Shown: positions 51,134-58,683 of the stretch, one piece after another
How positions within the stretch are numbered: the stretch's first letter is position 1
Layout of the letters: the number at the start of each line of letters is the position of its first letter
Source of the DNA: Amycolatopsis japonica
GTDB lineage: Bacteria; Actinomycetota; Actinomycetes; Mycobacteriales; Pseudonocardiaceae
DNA: 64,000 bases
Reading direction: 5' to 3'
NCBI RefSeq assembly: GCF_000732925.1
Contig: NZ_CP008953.1
Coordinates: forward strand, 2,418,001 to 2,482,000
Notes under the pieces: model-generated
The model's database searches: none
The model's input: the letters and a program-made list of their open reading frames with translations, nothing else
What the model was told of the DNA's origin: nothing
Made by a program: the position numbers and the translations under genes

Positions 51134-52623
51134 AGCCCCACGACATGGGCACCTTGTTCGACGAGTGCGAGAGCGCCCGGACGTGGGTGTATCTCGACCG
51201 GCCGTTCGACATCGCCCCGGAGCGCGGGACGGCGTACCCGGTCGCCGGGCTCGCCGGGCTGGTGCGGGACGCCGCGGGATGGTTGTCCGAATCCGGGGTG
51301 AAGCCGGGGGACCGGGTGGCCATCGTCAAACGCGGCCACTGGGATTACGACCTGCTCGCCTGCGCCGCGGTACGGATCGGGGCCGTTCCGGCGAAGCTGT
51401 CCGGCCTGTTGCCGGACGACACCGTGCACCTCCTGCTGCGCCGTCTCGGCCCGGCGGTGCTGGTCACCGACCGGCCTTCCCTGCGGGCGGACCGGATCCT
51501 GCGCGTCGAAGACTTCGCCGCCGCGCCGCCGCCCGCGGTGCACCGGAGGCACCCCGACGATCCGCTGCTCATCTGCCACACCTCGGGCACGACCGGGACG
51601 CCGAAGCTGGTGGTCCACACGACCCGGACGATCATCGACCGGCTGGCGCGCCCGGAGGCGATCCGCTGGCCCGTCCTCGGTCTCCGGCGGGACGACGTGC
51701 TGGCCAACGCCAGCGCGTACGCGCACGGCCGGACCTTCTGCTGGACGGCGTCGGCGTTGTGCCTCGCGCCACGGGAGATCGTGATCCTGAGCGATCCCAC
51801 TTCGGCTCCGTCGATGTTCGGGCGTCATCGGCCGACCGTCATCGAAGCCCTCCCGTCGGCGTACGCGCGCTGGCGGCCGCTCGCGAACTCGCCGGAGAAC
51901 CCGTTCCTCCGGGTGCGGAGGTTCGTCAGCACCTACGACGCCGTGCATCCGCCGGTGATCCGGACGATGCTCCACGCCAGCGGCCGGAAGTGTCCACTGT
52001 GGATGCAGGGCTGGGGTCAATCGGAGACGGGGCCGCTGTCGTTCCGGTTCTTCACCAGACGTACCGCGCACACCACCCGTGATCTCGGCAGGCCGTTGCC
52101 GGGTCTCGCCCGGCTGCGGGCCGTCGACCCGGAGACCGCCGAACCGGTGCCGCGGGGCACCGCCGGGCTGTTGCTGGCCCGCACGCGCGCGCGATGCGTG
52201 GCGTACGTGGGGGAACAGGACCGGTGGGAGGCCAAGGTGTACGGGAAGTGGTGGAACACCGGTGATCTCGGTGTGGTGGACCGCGGTGGCGCGGTGACGC
52301 TGCTCGATCGCGAGGTCGACAGCGTGCCGGGGATGAGCTGTCTCGCGGTGGAGGACGCGATCGAGGACCGCCTTCCCTCCATCGCCGAATGCGTGGTGCT
52401 CTCCGCGGCCGGGCGCGCGCCGATCCCGGTCGTCGTGACCGACGACGGGCTGGACGCGGCGGAATGGCGGAAAGCGGTGCTCGACCTGCCGCCGCTGGGA
52501 GAGCCCGTGGTGCTCTCGTGGGACGAAGTGCCGAGAACCGGGACGGGGAAGGTACGGCGCCTGGAACTGCTGGCACGGCTGACCGGCACGGCCGCGACGC
52601 ACGGTTCGGGAAGGTGGACGTGA
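51130..52623 (+). CDS. AMP-binding enzyme (acyl-CoA synthetase-like) 1
   Basis: 497 residues, ATG 51130 (ATGA overlap). ANL-superfamily motifs: phosphate loop LLICHTSGTTGTPKLVVHTT, substrate/AMP loop WMQGWGQSETGPLSFRFF, WWNTGDLGVVDRGGAVTLLD, hinge/A8-like DREVDSVPGMSCLAVEDAIE and C-terminal Lys region EVPRTGTGKVRRLELLARL. It activates a carboxylic acid as its adenylate, probably onto CoA since no carrier protein is encoded. The substrate is not predictable. Confidence 0.87.
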   Translation: MKPHDMGTLFDECESARTWVYLDRPFDIAPERGTAYPVAGLAGLVRDAAGWLSESGVKPGDRVAIVKRGHWDYDLLACAAVRIGAVPAKLSGLLPDDTVHLLLRRLGPAVLVTDRPSLRADRILRVEDFAAAPPPAVHRRHPDDPLLICHTSGTTGTPKLVVHTTRTIIDRLARPEAIRWPVLGLRRDDVLANASAYAHGRTFCWTASALCLAPREIVILSDPTSAPSMFGRHRPTVIEALPSAYARWRPLANSPENPFLRVRRFVSTYDAVHPPVIRTMLHASGRKCPLWMQGWGQSETGPLSFRFFTRRTAHTTRDLGRPLPGLARLRAVDPETAEPVPRGTAGLLLARTRARCVAYVGEQDRWEAKVYGKWWNTGDLGVVDRGGAVTLLDREVDSVPGMSCLAVEDAIEDRLPSIAECVVLSAAGRAPIPVVVTDDGLDAAEWRKAVLDLPPLGEPVVLSWDEVPRTGTGKVRRLELLARLTGTAATHGSGRWT

Positions 52624-53405
52624 GCACGGCCTACGCGTTCGACAACGACAGCGGGCACGCCGTCGAGCAGCATCGCTGTCTCTCCGCGGCTTACGACCCG
52701 GTCACCTTCACGAGGCTGGCGGGGACCGGCGTCGGGGCCGGCTGGTCTTGTCTCGAGGTCGGCGCGGGCGGCAGCGGTGTGGCCCAGTGGCTCGCCGCCA
52801 GAGTGGCGCCGACTGGCACGGTGCTGGCGACCGACATCAAACCCCACCACATCGCGCCCGCGCCGGGACTGACCGTGCTTCGGCACGACGTCGTCCACGA
52901 TCCCTTGCCCCAGGCGGAGTTCGACCTCGTCCACACCCGGTTGGTGTTGCAGCATCTGCCCGAGCGGGAGGCCGTGCTCCGTAAACTCGTCCGCGCGCTG
53001 AAACCGGGTGGGTGGATGCAGATCGACGAGTTCGACATCTCCTACGGCCCGGTCCTGCTGGCGCCCGACGCGATGGCCGCGAACCTTTACGAGACTTTCC
53101 TGTCGGCCAAGGAAAAAGCGTTCTCCATGGCGGGCGGGGACGGCACGTGGGGCCGTCGCGCGGCCGCGTCCATGGTCGCCGCCGGGCTGGTCGACGTCGA
53201 TCCGGTGCCGTCGGTCTTCCCATGGCGCGCCGGATCGCCCGGTCTGGAGTTGCTGATCCACCACACATATCACCTGCGGGACCGGTTGGTCGCCGCGGGG
53301 ATGACCGACGCCGAGCTCGCCGAAGTGCGTGCGGTCATGCGGGATCCGGGGTTCCGGGCGTCGTCGTGTGTCGTGTACTCGGTGCGGGGCAGGCGGCCCG
53401 CATGA
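52620..53405 (+). CDS. Class I SAM-dependent methyltransferase 2
   Basis: 261 residues from GTG 52620 (GTGA overlap). SAM motifs: CLEVGAGGSGVAQWLAARVA, VLATDIKPHHIAPAPGLTVL, FDLVHTRLVLQHLPEREAVL and VRALKPGGWMQIDEFDISYG. The C-terminal half is helical with hydrophobic pockets typical of methyltransferases of bulky small molecules. It is a different subgroup from methyltransferase 1, so two distinct methylations are likely. Confidence 0.88.
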   Translation: MSTAYAFDNDSGHAVEQHRCLSAAYDPVTFTRLAGTGVGAGWSCLEVGAGGSGVAQWLAARVAPTGTVLATDIKPHHIAPAPGLTVLRHDVVHDPLPQAEFDLVHTRLVLQHLPEREAVLRKLVRALKPGGWMQIDEFDISYGPVLLAPDAMAANLYETFLSAKEKAFSMAGGDGTWGRRAAASMVAAGLVDVDPVPSVFPWRAGSPGLELLIHHTYHLRDRLVAAGMTDAELAEVRAVMRDPGFRASSCVVYSVRGRRPA

Positions 53406-54775
53406 TCACCGCGCTGGACACCGTGACGGTGGCCGGGCCGATCGATCTGCCGCTGGCCGGCGAGCTCGACGTCCAAGCCGCCTGCGGCATCATGCATGTG
53501 CACGGCCGGAGCCTGGGCGAACCGACCCGGCTCGGCCTCGACTACGCGTCCATCCTCGCGGCCGAGCTCTCCGCGCTGGGCGCTGTGTCGCTGAAGCTCG
53601 CGCGTGGCCGGGGCATCCCGCTGCGCGGTGTGTCGACTTCCTTGGCACAGGCGGCGTTGCTGGCGATCTCGCAGTATCTCGCGGCGGCGACGACCGAGGA
53701 CGGGCATCAGGAGCCGTTCGTCCCCGGCGGGCCGCCCTTCCACTCGGCCGACGGTGTCCCGTTCGAGATCGAGACCCTCGAACCGGCGGTCTGGCACCGG
53801 TTCTGGACGACGCTCGAAGTCGATACGCGGGCGATTTCGAGTGGCTGGCATCCGTTCCTGCACCGCTTCGCGACCGCGACCTGCCCGCTGCCGCCGCAGC
53901 TGGGGGAGGCCCTTGCCGCGCGACCGATCGGAGAGCTCGAACAGGTCGCCCTCCTGACGGGCATGACGCTGGTGCGGACGGCGGAGGGGCCGCTCGATCG
54001 GGCTCCCGCGTTCGTCGTCAGCGGGGAGGGCCGCGGATACCGTCCGGCGCGGGCGGTGGAGCCGCTTCCGTTGTCCGGCTTGGTCGTACTCGAATCCTGC
54101 CGCCGGGTCCAGGGCCCGCTCGCGGGTCACCTGTTGCGGCTCCTCGGCGCGACGGTGCTGAGGATCGAGCCGCCGGGCGGCGATCCGCTGCGGTGGGTTC
54201 CGCCGATCGCCGGCCACACCTCGGCCAGGTTCCGCGCGCTCAACGACGGCAAGGAGGTCGTCGAAATCGACCTGAACACCCCGGACGGGAGGCGGCATCT
54301 GCTCGAACTCGCCGCCGGGGCCGACGTGTTCCTGCACAACTGGGCGCCGGGCAAGGCGGAGCGGTGGTCGTTGAGCGCGCTCGATCTCGCGCGGGCCCGG
54401 CCGGGGATCCTGTACGCGCACGCGTCGGGCTGGGGGACGGAACTGGGACCGGAACCACCGGTGGGCACGGATTTCGTCGTCCAGGCCTACGCGGGGGTTC
54501 CGCCGTCGCTGATGACGATCGTCGACGTGTTCGGCGGAATCGTGTGCGCGCACGGGATCGTGACGGGCCTGGCCCACGGCGCCACGCGGGCCGCGTCGTC
54601 ACTCCTGTCCGCGGCGTACCGGCTCAACGCGGGTACCGGCCGTCGATGCGATCGGCCGCTGTCGGTGCCGGTGTGCGACGACCTCGCCGCACTCGCCACG
54701 GATCCGCGCTTCTCCCGCGCCCTCATCCAGACCGATTGCGCGCTGGTCGGGTCGCCGTGGGAATTCACGTCATGA
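53402..54775 (+). CDS. CaiB/BaiF-type CoA transferase with apparently permuted halves
   Basis: 457 residues, ATG 53402. The canonical N-terminal CoA-transferase segment appears only after residue 224 (LSGLVVLESCRRVQGPLAGH, LLGATVLRIEPPGGDPLRWV, LNDGKEVVEIDLNTPDGRRH, FLHNWAPGKAERWSL, and GTDFVVQAYAG with the likely catalytic Asp357). Residues 25-200 look instead like the family's C-terminal half (CGIMHVHGRSLGEPTRLGLD, then the region around PFHSADGVPFEIETLEPAVW). Order is therefore C-half then N-half. It should transfer CoA between acids or isomerise an acyl-CoA, supporting CoA-linked chemistry in the cluster. It overlaps both neighbours by four bases. Confidence 0.8.
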   Translation: MITALDTVTVAGPIDLPLAGELDVQAACGIMHVHGRSLGEPTRLGLDYASILAAELSALGAVSLKLARGRGIPLRGVSTSLAQAALLAISQYLAAATTEDGHQEPFVPGGPPFHSADGVPFEIETLEPAVWHRFWTTLEVDTRAISSGWHPFLHRFATATCPLPPQLGEALAARPIGELEQVALLTGMTLVRTAEGPLDRAPAFVVSGEGRGYRPARAVEPLPLSGLVVLESCRRVQGPLAGHLLRLLGATVLRIEPPGGDPLRWVPPIAGHTSARFRALNDGKEVVEIDLNTPDGRRHLLELAAGADVFLHNWAPGKAERWSLSALDLARARPGILYAHASGWGTELGPEPPVGTDFVVQAYAGVPPSLMTIVDVFGGIVCAHGIVTGLAHGATRAASSLLSAAYRLNAGTGRRCDRPLSVPVCDDLAALATDPRFSRALIQTDCALVGSPWEFTS

Positions 54776-56220
54776 TCTGGGTGTCGGAGACCGGGGTCGT
54801 CCTGCGTGACCTCGTGCCCGCCGGGGTACGCCGCGAATGGGTCCGATGTGGACACTGCCCGGACCGTGATCTGTACTCGTTGTTCCGCGACCGGGTGCGC
54901 GAACATCCACTTCGGACGGCCGTGATCGACGACGAGGGCACGCTCGATTACATGACGCTGGACGTCGCGGTGCGGGCGATGGCCGCTCGGTTGACGGCCG
55001 CCGGATGCGGCTCGGCGGACATCGCCGGAGTGCGGGAACCCGACGGGCGGGCCGCGGTGATAGCGGAACTGGCGATCCTCGCGCTCGGCGCCGTGGTCTT
55101 GCCCCTGCCACGCGGGGCGGACGGCTTGCTCGAACGTGCGGGCGTCCGCTTCGTCATCGAGGGCGGAAAGGTCTCGGGTTCGTCGAAGCCGAGCCGCGTC
55201 GCCGACGTCCACCCGGATGCTCCGGCCCGGATCCTGGTGTCGTCCGGCTCGGAATCGGAACCGAAAATGATCGCGTACTCGCACAACGCCTTCGCCGGCG
55301 GCCGGGCCAACTACGTCCGCGCCGTCCACGGCGAGACCGCGGTGCCGCGAGACCTGGTCCTCGTCTCCCTGACTTCGGGGTTCGGCTCGTTCGGTGTCGC
55401 GGTGACCCTTTGCCGCCTCGGCGGCACGCTGATCTCGACCCGCCGGTTCGACGCCGGTGCGGCCCTCCGGCTGATCACCGAGCACCGGCCGACCCACGTT
55501 TTCGGTGTGCCCGCGATGTGGCGGCGCATGGTCGAGCACCCCGCCGCCGCGGACACCGCCGGGCTCGTGGCCATCGTGTCGAGCGGCGACACCCTGCCAC
55601 CTTCGACGCGCGCCGCCTGTCGCCGGCGGTTCGGCGTGGAGATGATCGACATCTACGGCTCTTCGGACGGGGTCAACTGCCACACGACGATGCCGGAAAA
55701 CGGTGTCGGGGTCCCGGATCCCGCGGTATGCGAAATACACCTCGTCGACGGCGAGATCTGCGCGCGAGGCCCCATGACACCGCTGTGCTACGTGGGCGCG
55801 CCCGAACTGGACGCGGCGTATCGGCTCGACGGGGGCTGGGTGCGGACGGGGGACAACGGCCGGTTCGACGACCAGGGCAGGCTCCACGTCACCGGCAGGC
55901 GGAAACGGGTGGTGATCCGCGGCGGGTGCACCATCAGCCCGGCCGAGGTGGAGCTCGCGCTGGGGGAGCATCCGGCGATCAGGGAGGTCGCCTGTGTTCC
56001 GGTGCCGGACAGTGTTCTGGGGGAACGGCTTTGTGCTTGCGTGTCTGTCCGGAATGGACATTCGTTGGGGTTGCCTGAGGTGAAGGCGTTCCTTGCCGCC
56101 AGGGGGCTCGCCGGTGTGAAGATGCCGGAGTTGTTGATCGCGCTTCGTGAGTTGCCGCTGGGGCGTACGGGGAAGGTTTGTCATCGCACGTTGACCGAGA
56201 TCGCGGTGAGGCGAAGGTGA
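54772..56220 (+). CDS. AMP-binding enzyme (acyl-CoA synthetase-like) 2, degenerate phosphate loop
   Basis: 482 residues, ATG 54772. ANL fold: phosphate-loop region reads ILVSSGSESEPKMIAYSHNA (usual form SSGTTGxPKG), Lys retained. IDIYGSSDGVNCHTTMPENG is the A5 region, WVRTGDNGRFDDQGRLHVTG and RRKRVVIRGGCTISPAEVEL the A7/A8 motifs, and LPLGRTGKVCHRTL the C-terminal lysine. The C-terminal domain is complete, so it may still be catalytic with an altered loop, or act as a ligase for a second acid. Last gene of the plus arm, with hairpins starting at its stop. Confidence 0.85.
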   Translation: MIWVSETGVVLRDLVPAGVRREWVRCGHCPDRDLYSLFRDRVREHPLRTAVIDDEGTLDYMTLDVAVRAMAARLTAAGCGSADIAGVREPDGRAAVIAELAILALGAVVLPLPRGADGLLERAGVRFVIEGGKVSGSSKPSRVADVHPDAPARILVSSGSESEPKMIAYSHNAFAGGRANYVRAVHGETAVPRDLVLVSLTSGFGSFGVAVTLCRLGGTLISTRRFDAGAALRLITEHRPTHVFGVPAMWRRMVEHPAAADTAGLVAIVSSGDTLPPSTRAACRRRFGVEMIDIYGSSDGVNCHTTMPENGVGVPDPAVCEIHLVDGEICARGPMTPLCYVGAPELDAAYRLDGGWVRTGDNGRFDDQGRLHVTGRRKRVVIRGGCTISPAEVELALGEHPAIREVACVPVPDSVLGERLCACVSVRNGHSLGLPEVKAFLAARGLAGVKMPELLIALRELPLGRTGKVCHRTLTEIAVRRR

Positions 56221-56265
56221 GTGGGGAGGATCGGGGACGCTCAACGTCCTGAATCCTCCCCACTC
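56219..56265. repeat. Long hairpin at the end of the plus arm
   Basis: GAGTGGGGAGGAT (56219-56231) and ATCCTCCCCACTC (56253-56265) are 13-bp exact complements; inside, GGACG (56235-56239) pairs with CGTCC (56245-56249) around loop CTCAA. The stem starts inside the stop codon of the last cluster gene, so it also serves as a terminator candidate. Confidence 0.75.
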
Positions 56266-56299
56266 GACCAGTCAGCCCCAGGCTTGACTGGCACGATCA

Positions 56300-56350
56300 T
56301 GATCAACGGAGGAATGGGGACGTTGAGTGTCCCCGATCTTCCGTTGATCA
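56300..56350. repeat. Second palindrome with GTTGAGT loop
   Basis: TGATCAACGG (56300-56309) pairs with CCGTTGATCA (56341-56350), and GGGGAC (56316-56321) with GTCCCC (56329-56334), leaving a loop GTTGAGT and a 6x6 internal loop. Core and loop resemble the neighbouring hairpins. Confidence 0.7.
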
Positions 56351-56381
56351 AGCTCTGAGAGCCGATTGACCGCTCGACGGT

Positions 56382-56415
56382 GGAGGATTTGGGACTCTCA
56401 ACGTCCCAATCCTCC
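56382..56415. repeat. Third palindrome with TCTCAAC loop
   Basis: GGAGGATT (56382-56389) pairs with AATCCTCC (56408-56415), and GGGAC (56391-56395) with GTCCC (56403-56407), around loop TCTCAAC with a single bulged T at 56390. AATCCTCCCCACTCG is shared word for word with the first hairpin. Confidence 0.7.
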
Positions 56416-56432
56416 CCACTCGGCCCCAACCA

Positions 56433-56485
56433 GGGCTGAAGGCTCCCTTCGCCGCATGAGACTCGGTGAAGGGAGCCTTCAGCCC
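56433..56485. terminator. Perfect 18-bp hairpin before the trypsin gene
   Basis: GGGCTGAAGGCTCCCTTC (56433-56450) and GAAGGGAGCCTTCAGCCC (56468-56485) are exact reverse complements around 17 bases, 24 bases downstream of the minus-strand trypsin stop (56510). It would terminate that gene; the core TGAAGGC-CCCTTC is shared with the hairpin at 60347. Confidence 0.75.
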
Positions 56486-56509
56486 ACCATCGGACCTGAC
56501 AACGAAAGA

Positions 56510-57331
56510 TCAGCGCTGCCCGTGAATGGTCCGGTGGATCCACCCGGCGTAGGCGGGCACGCTGGTGTAGAGACCGGGGCCGTTGGCGCACGGCACGTCG
56601 TCGTCACCGGGGCCGGAGGTGACGCCGATCAGTTCCCATCGGCCGCCCCAGCCGCGCTGGACCTGCGGTCCGCCGGAGTCGCCCATGCACGCCATCGCGC
56701 CGCGTTTGCGGCTCACCGTGCACAGCCGGGTCGAGTCCGCATAGCCGGGCGAGCATTCGGACACGGCGCCGATGCGGGTGTCGAGTTGCTGGAGCCGTTC
56801 GGGGAACACGACCTTTTCCAAGTCCGCGGTGTCGACCGTGGTGCCGAAGCCCATCAAGCGGGTCGGCGTGCCGGGGCGGCCGGGACGGTCGGCGATGCGG
56901 ATGGGCCGTTCGGAGACCGGACGGTCGAGGCGCACCAGCGCGATGTCGTTCTTGTTCGGCGCGCCCGGCTGATAGCCCGGGTGGCGGACCCAGCGGTCGA
57001 TCGTGCGGACGGTGCCGCCGGACGTCCGCCGTTCGCTGCCGATGCGCACGGTGCCCTCCGGCCTGGCCGGGTTGTTCTCCGGGTCGACGCAGTGTGCCGC
57101 GGTCACCACCCACTGTGGATGCACCAGCACGGCACCGCAGACGCCCTTGGCGTTGTTCATTTCGGGCACGACCTCCGGGATCGAGGCCATGAATTCGTAG
57201 CGCTCGGTGGAGTTCTTGCCGTTCACCACGGCGCCGGCGCTGCCGGGCACCGCGATCGCGCAGAACACTCCCGCCAGCGTGACAGCGGCGGCACGGACCA
57301 GGTTGCGGCGTAGGGTCGCCACCTTCGACAT
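56510..57331 (-). CDS. Secreted trypsin-like serine protease
   Basis: 273 residues from ATG 57331 (AAAGGA upstream); an ATG 69 bases earlier is in frame but spoils the signal peptide. Signal peptide (TLRRNLVRAAAVTLAGVFCA) then S1 domain: His in VTAAHCVDPENNP, Asp in NKNDIALVRLDRPV, Ser in ACMGDSGGPQVQRG, with three likely disulfide pairs (for example SECSPGYADSTRLC). No C-terminal extra domains, unlike the protease at 14337. Exported, probably a nutrient or developmental protease. Confidence 0.92.
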   Translation of the reverse strand: MSKVATLRRNLVRAAAVTLAGVFCAIAVPGSAGAVVNGKNSTERYEFMASIPEVVPEMNNAKGVCGAVLVHPQWVVTAAHCVDPENNPARPEGTVRIGSERRTSGGTVRTIDRWVRHPGYQPGAPNKNDIALVRLDRPVSERPIRIADRPGRPGTPTRLMGFGTTVDTADLEKVVFPERLQQLDTRIGAVSECSPGYADSTRLCTVSRKRGAMACMGDSGGPQVQRGWGGRWELIGVTSGPGDDDVPCANGPGLYTSVPAYAGWIHRTIHGQR

Positions 57332-57494
57332 GCTTTTCCTTTGTTCGAGGACTTCGGATCGATCAAGTCCAGCCTTGTCGTCCGTCGCGCCGATGACCAT
57401 CGGGTCAGCCCCCCGAACCGCGGTGGCGGGTGCCCGACGCCGGCCGGTAGCGCTGGTACCACCTCTGGACCGGTGCCGGTGCTAGCTTCTTGCC

Positions 57495-58229
57495 GTGAGC
57501 CTTGATGGCGTCGAGCAGCGACCGTCCGATTCTCCCTACGTGGAGCGGATTTACCGTGCCGGTCAGGCCGCCGTGACGCCGTCACGGATGCGGTCCATCG
57601 CGAACTCGAACTGGGAGCTCGTGGTGTGGCGCGACCGGGGCGAGACGCATGTGGCGGTGCGCGGCCCCGAGACGAGTCCCACGGTGCTGGACCTGGGCCC
57701 GGGCGAGGGCGAAACACTCGGGATCATCTTCCGCCACGGTGCGTACCTGGCGCCGATGCCGGTTTCGGGACTGGTCGACACCGCCGTGACGAGCCCGCAC
57801 ACCACGGCCCGTTCGTTCGTCCTGCAGGGCGAGGAGTGGGAAACCCCGGGCTACGACAACGCCGACGTCTTCGTCGATCGCCTGGTCCGTGCCGGATTGC
57901 TGATCCGCGACCCGCTGGTCACCGACGTGCTCCGCGGCGAAGTGCCCACTTTGGTCACCCCGCGGTCGGTGCAGCGGCGGGTGGCCGCGGCGACCGGGCT
58001 GACCCAGGGCGCGATCCGGCAGATCGAGCGGGCGAGGCAGGCCGTGATGCTGCTGGGGCAGGGGATGGCCGCGATCGAGGTCGTGCAGCGGGTCGGGTAT
58101 CACGACCAGCCGCATCTGGCCCGCTCGCTGACGCGGTTCACCGGACGCACGGCCACTCAGCTCAGGCGCGCGAGCGAGGACGAGGTGCTGTCGCTTCTGT
58201 ACAAGACCGAGGTCGCGGTGCACCCGTAG
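57495..58229 (+). CDS. AraC-family transcriptional regulator
   Basis: 244 residues from GTG 57495. The C-terminal third has the AraC helix-turn-helix pair: SVQRRVAAATGLTQGAIRQI and IEVVQRVGYHDQPHLARSLT followed by RFTGRTATQLRR. The N-terminal 130 residues form an unassigned sensor domain (WELVVWRDRGETHVAVRGPE). It is followed 38 bases later by a VOC protein gene, a common target arrangement. Confidence 0.88.
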   Translation: MSLDGVEQRPSDSPYVERIYRAGQAAVTPSRMRSIANSNWELVVWRDRGETHVAVRGPETSPTVLDLGPGEGETLGIIFRHGAYLAPMPVSGLVDTAVTSPHTTARSFVLQGEEWETPGYDNADVFVDRLVRAGLLIRDPLVTDVLRGEVPTLVTPRSVQRRVAAATGLTQGAIRQIERARQAVMLLGQGMAAIEVVQRVGYHDQPHLARSLTRFTGRTATQLRRASEDEVLSLLYKTEVAVHP

Positions 58230-58267
58230 GTTTCGTGGTGACACACCGACCTACTGGAGGACAAGAC

Positions 58268-58678
58268 ATGGCCATCACACAGATCTACGTCAACCTGCCG
58301 GTCGCCGACATCGAGGCGAGCACGAAGATGTACACGGCGATGGGCGGCACGGTGAACCCCGATTTCAGCGGTGACACCTCGGTCCAGGTGGTGCTCGCCG
58401 ACACGATCCTGGTGCAGCTGATGACGCGCGAAACGTTCGCGTCGTTCACCAAGCGACCCATGACGGACGGTCCGATCGAGGTGATCAACGCGTTGGCCGC
58501 CGGGTCGCGCGAAGAGGTCGACGGCCTGGTCGAGGCGGCACTGGCCGCGGGCGCCACCGAGCCGCGCGCGGCCCAGGACATGGGCTGGCTGTACAACCGG
58601 GCCATCGACGACCTGGACGGCCACAGCTGGGAACTGCTGGCCTACGACCCGGCCGCCATGGGCGACGGGCAGAATTGA
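58268..58678 (+). CDS. VOC-superfamily (glyoxalase/bleomycin-resistance-like) protein
   Basis: 136 residues, ATG 58268 with GGAGGA at 58256-58261. Two beta-alpha-beta-beta-beta modules: QIYVNLPVADIEASTKMYTA, QVVLADTILVQLMTRETFAS, then [20 protein letters not shown] and RAIDDLDGHSWELLAYDP. The usual metal ligands are only partly present (GHSWEL retained). It resembles 'VOC family, PhnB-like' proteins. It is probably co-expressed with the sigma gene that follows. Confidence 0.85.
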   Translation: MAITQIYVNLPVADIEASTKMYTAMGGTVNPDFSGDTSVQVVLADTILVQLMTRETFASFTKRPMTDGPIEVINALAAGSREEVDGLVEAALAAGATEPRAAQDMGWLYNRAIDDLDGHSWELLAYDPAAMGDGQN

Positions 58679-58683
58679 CGACC

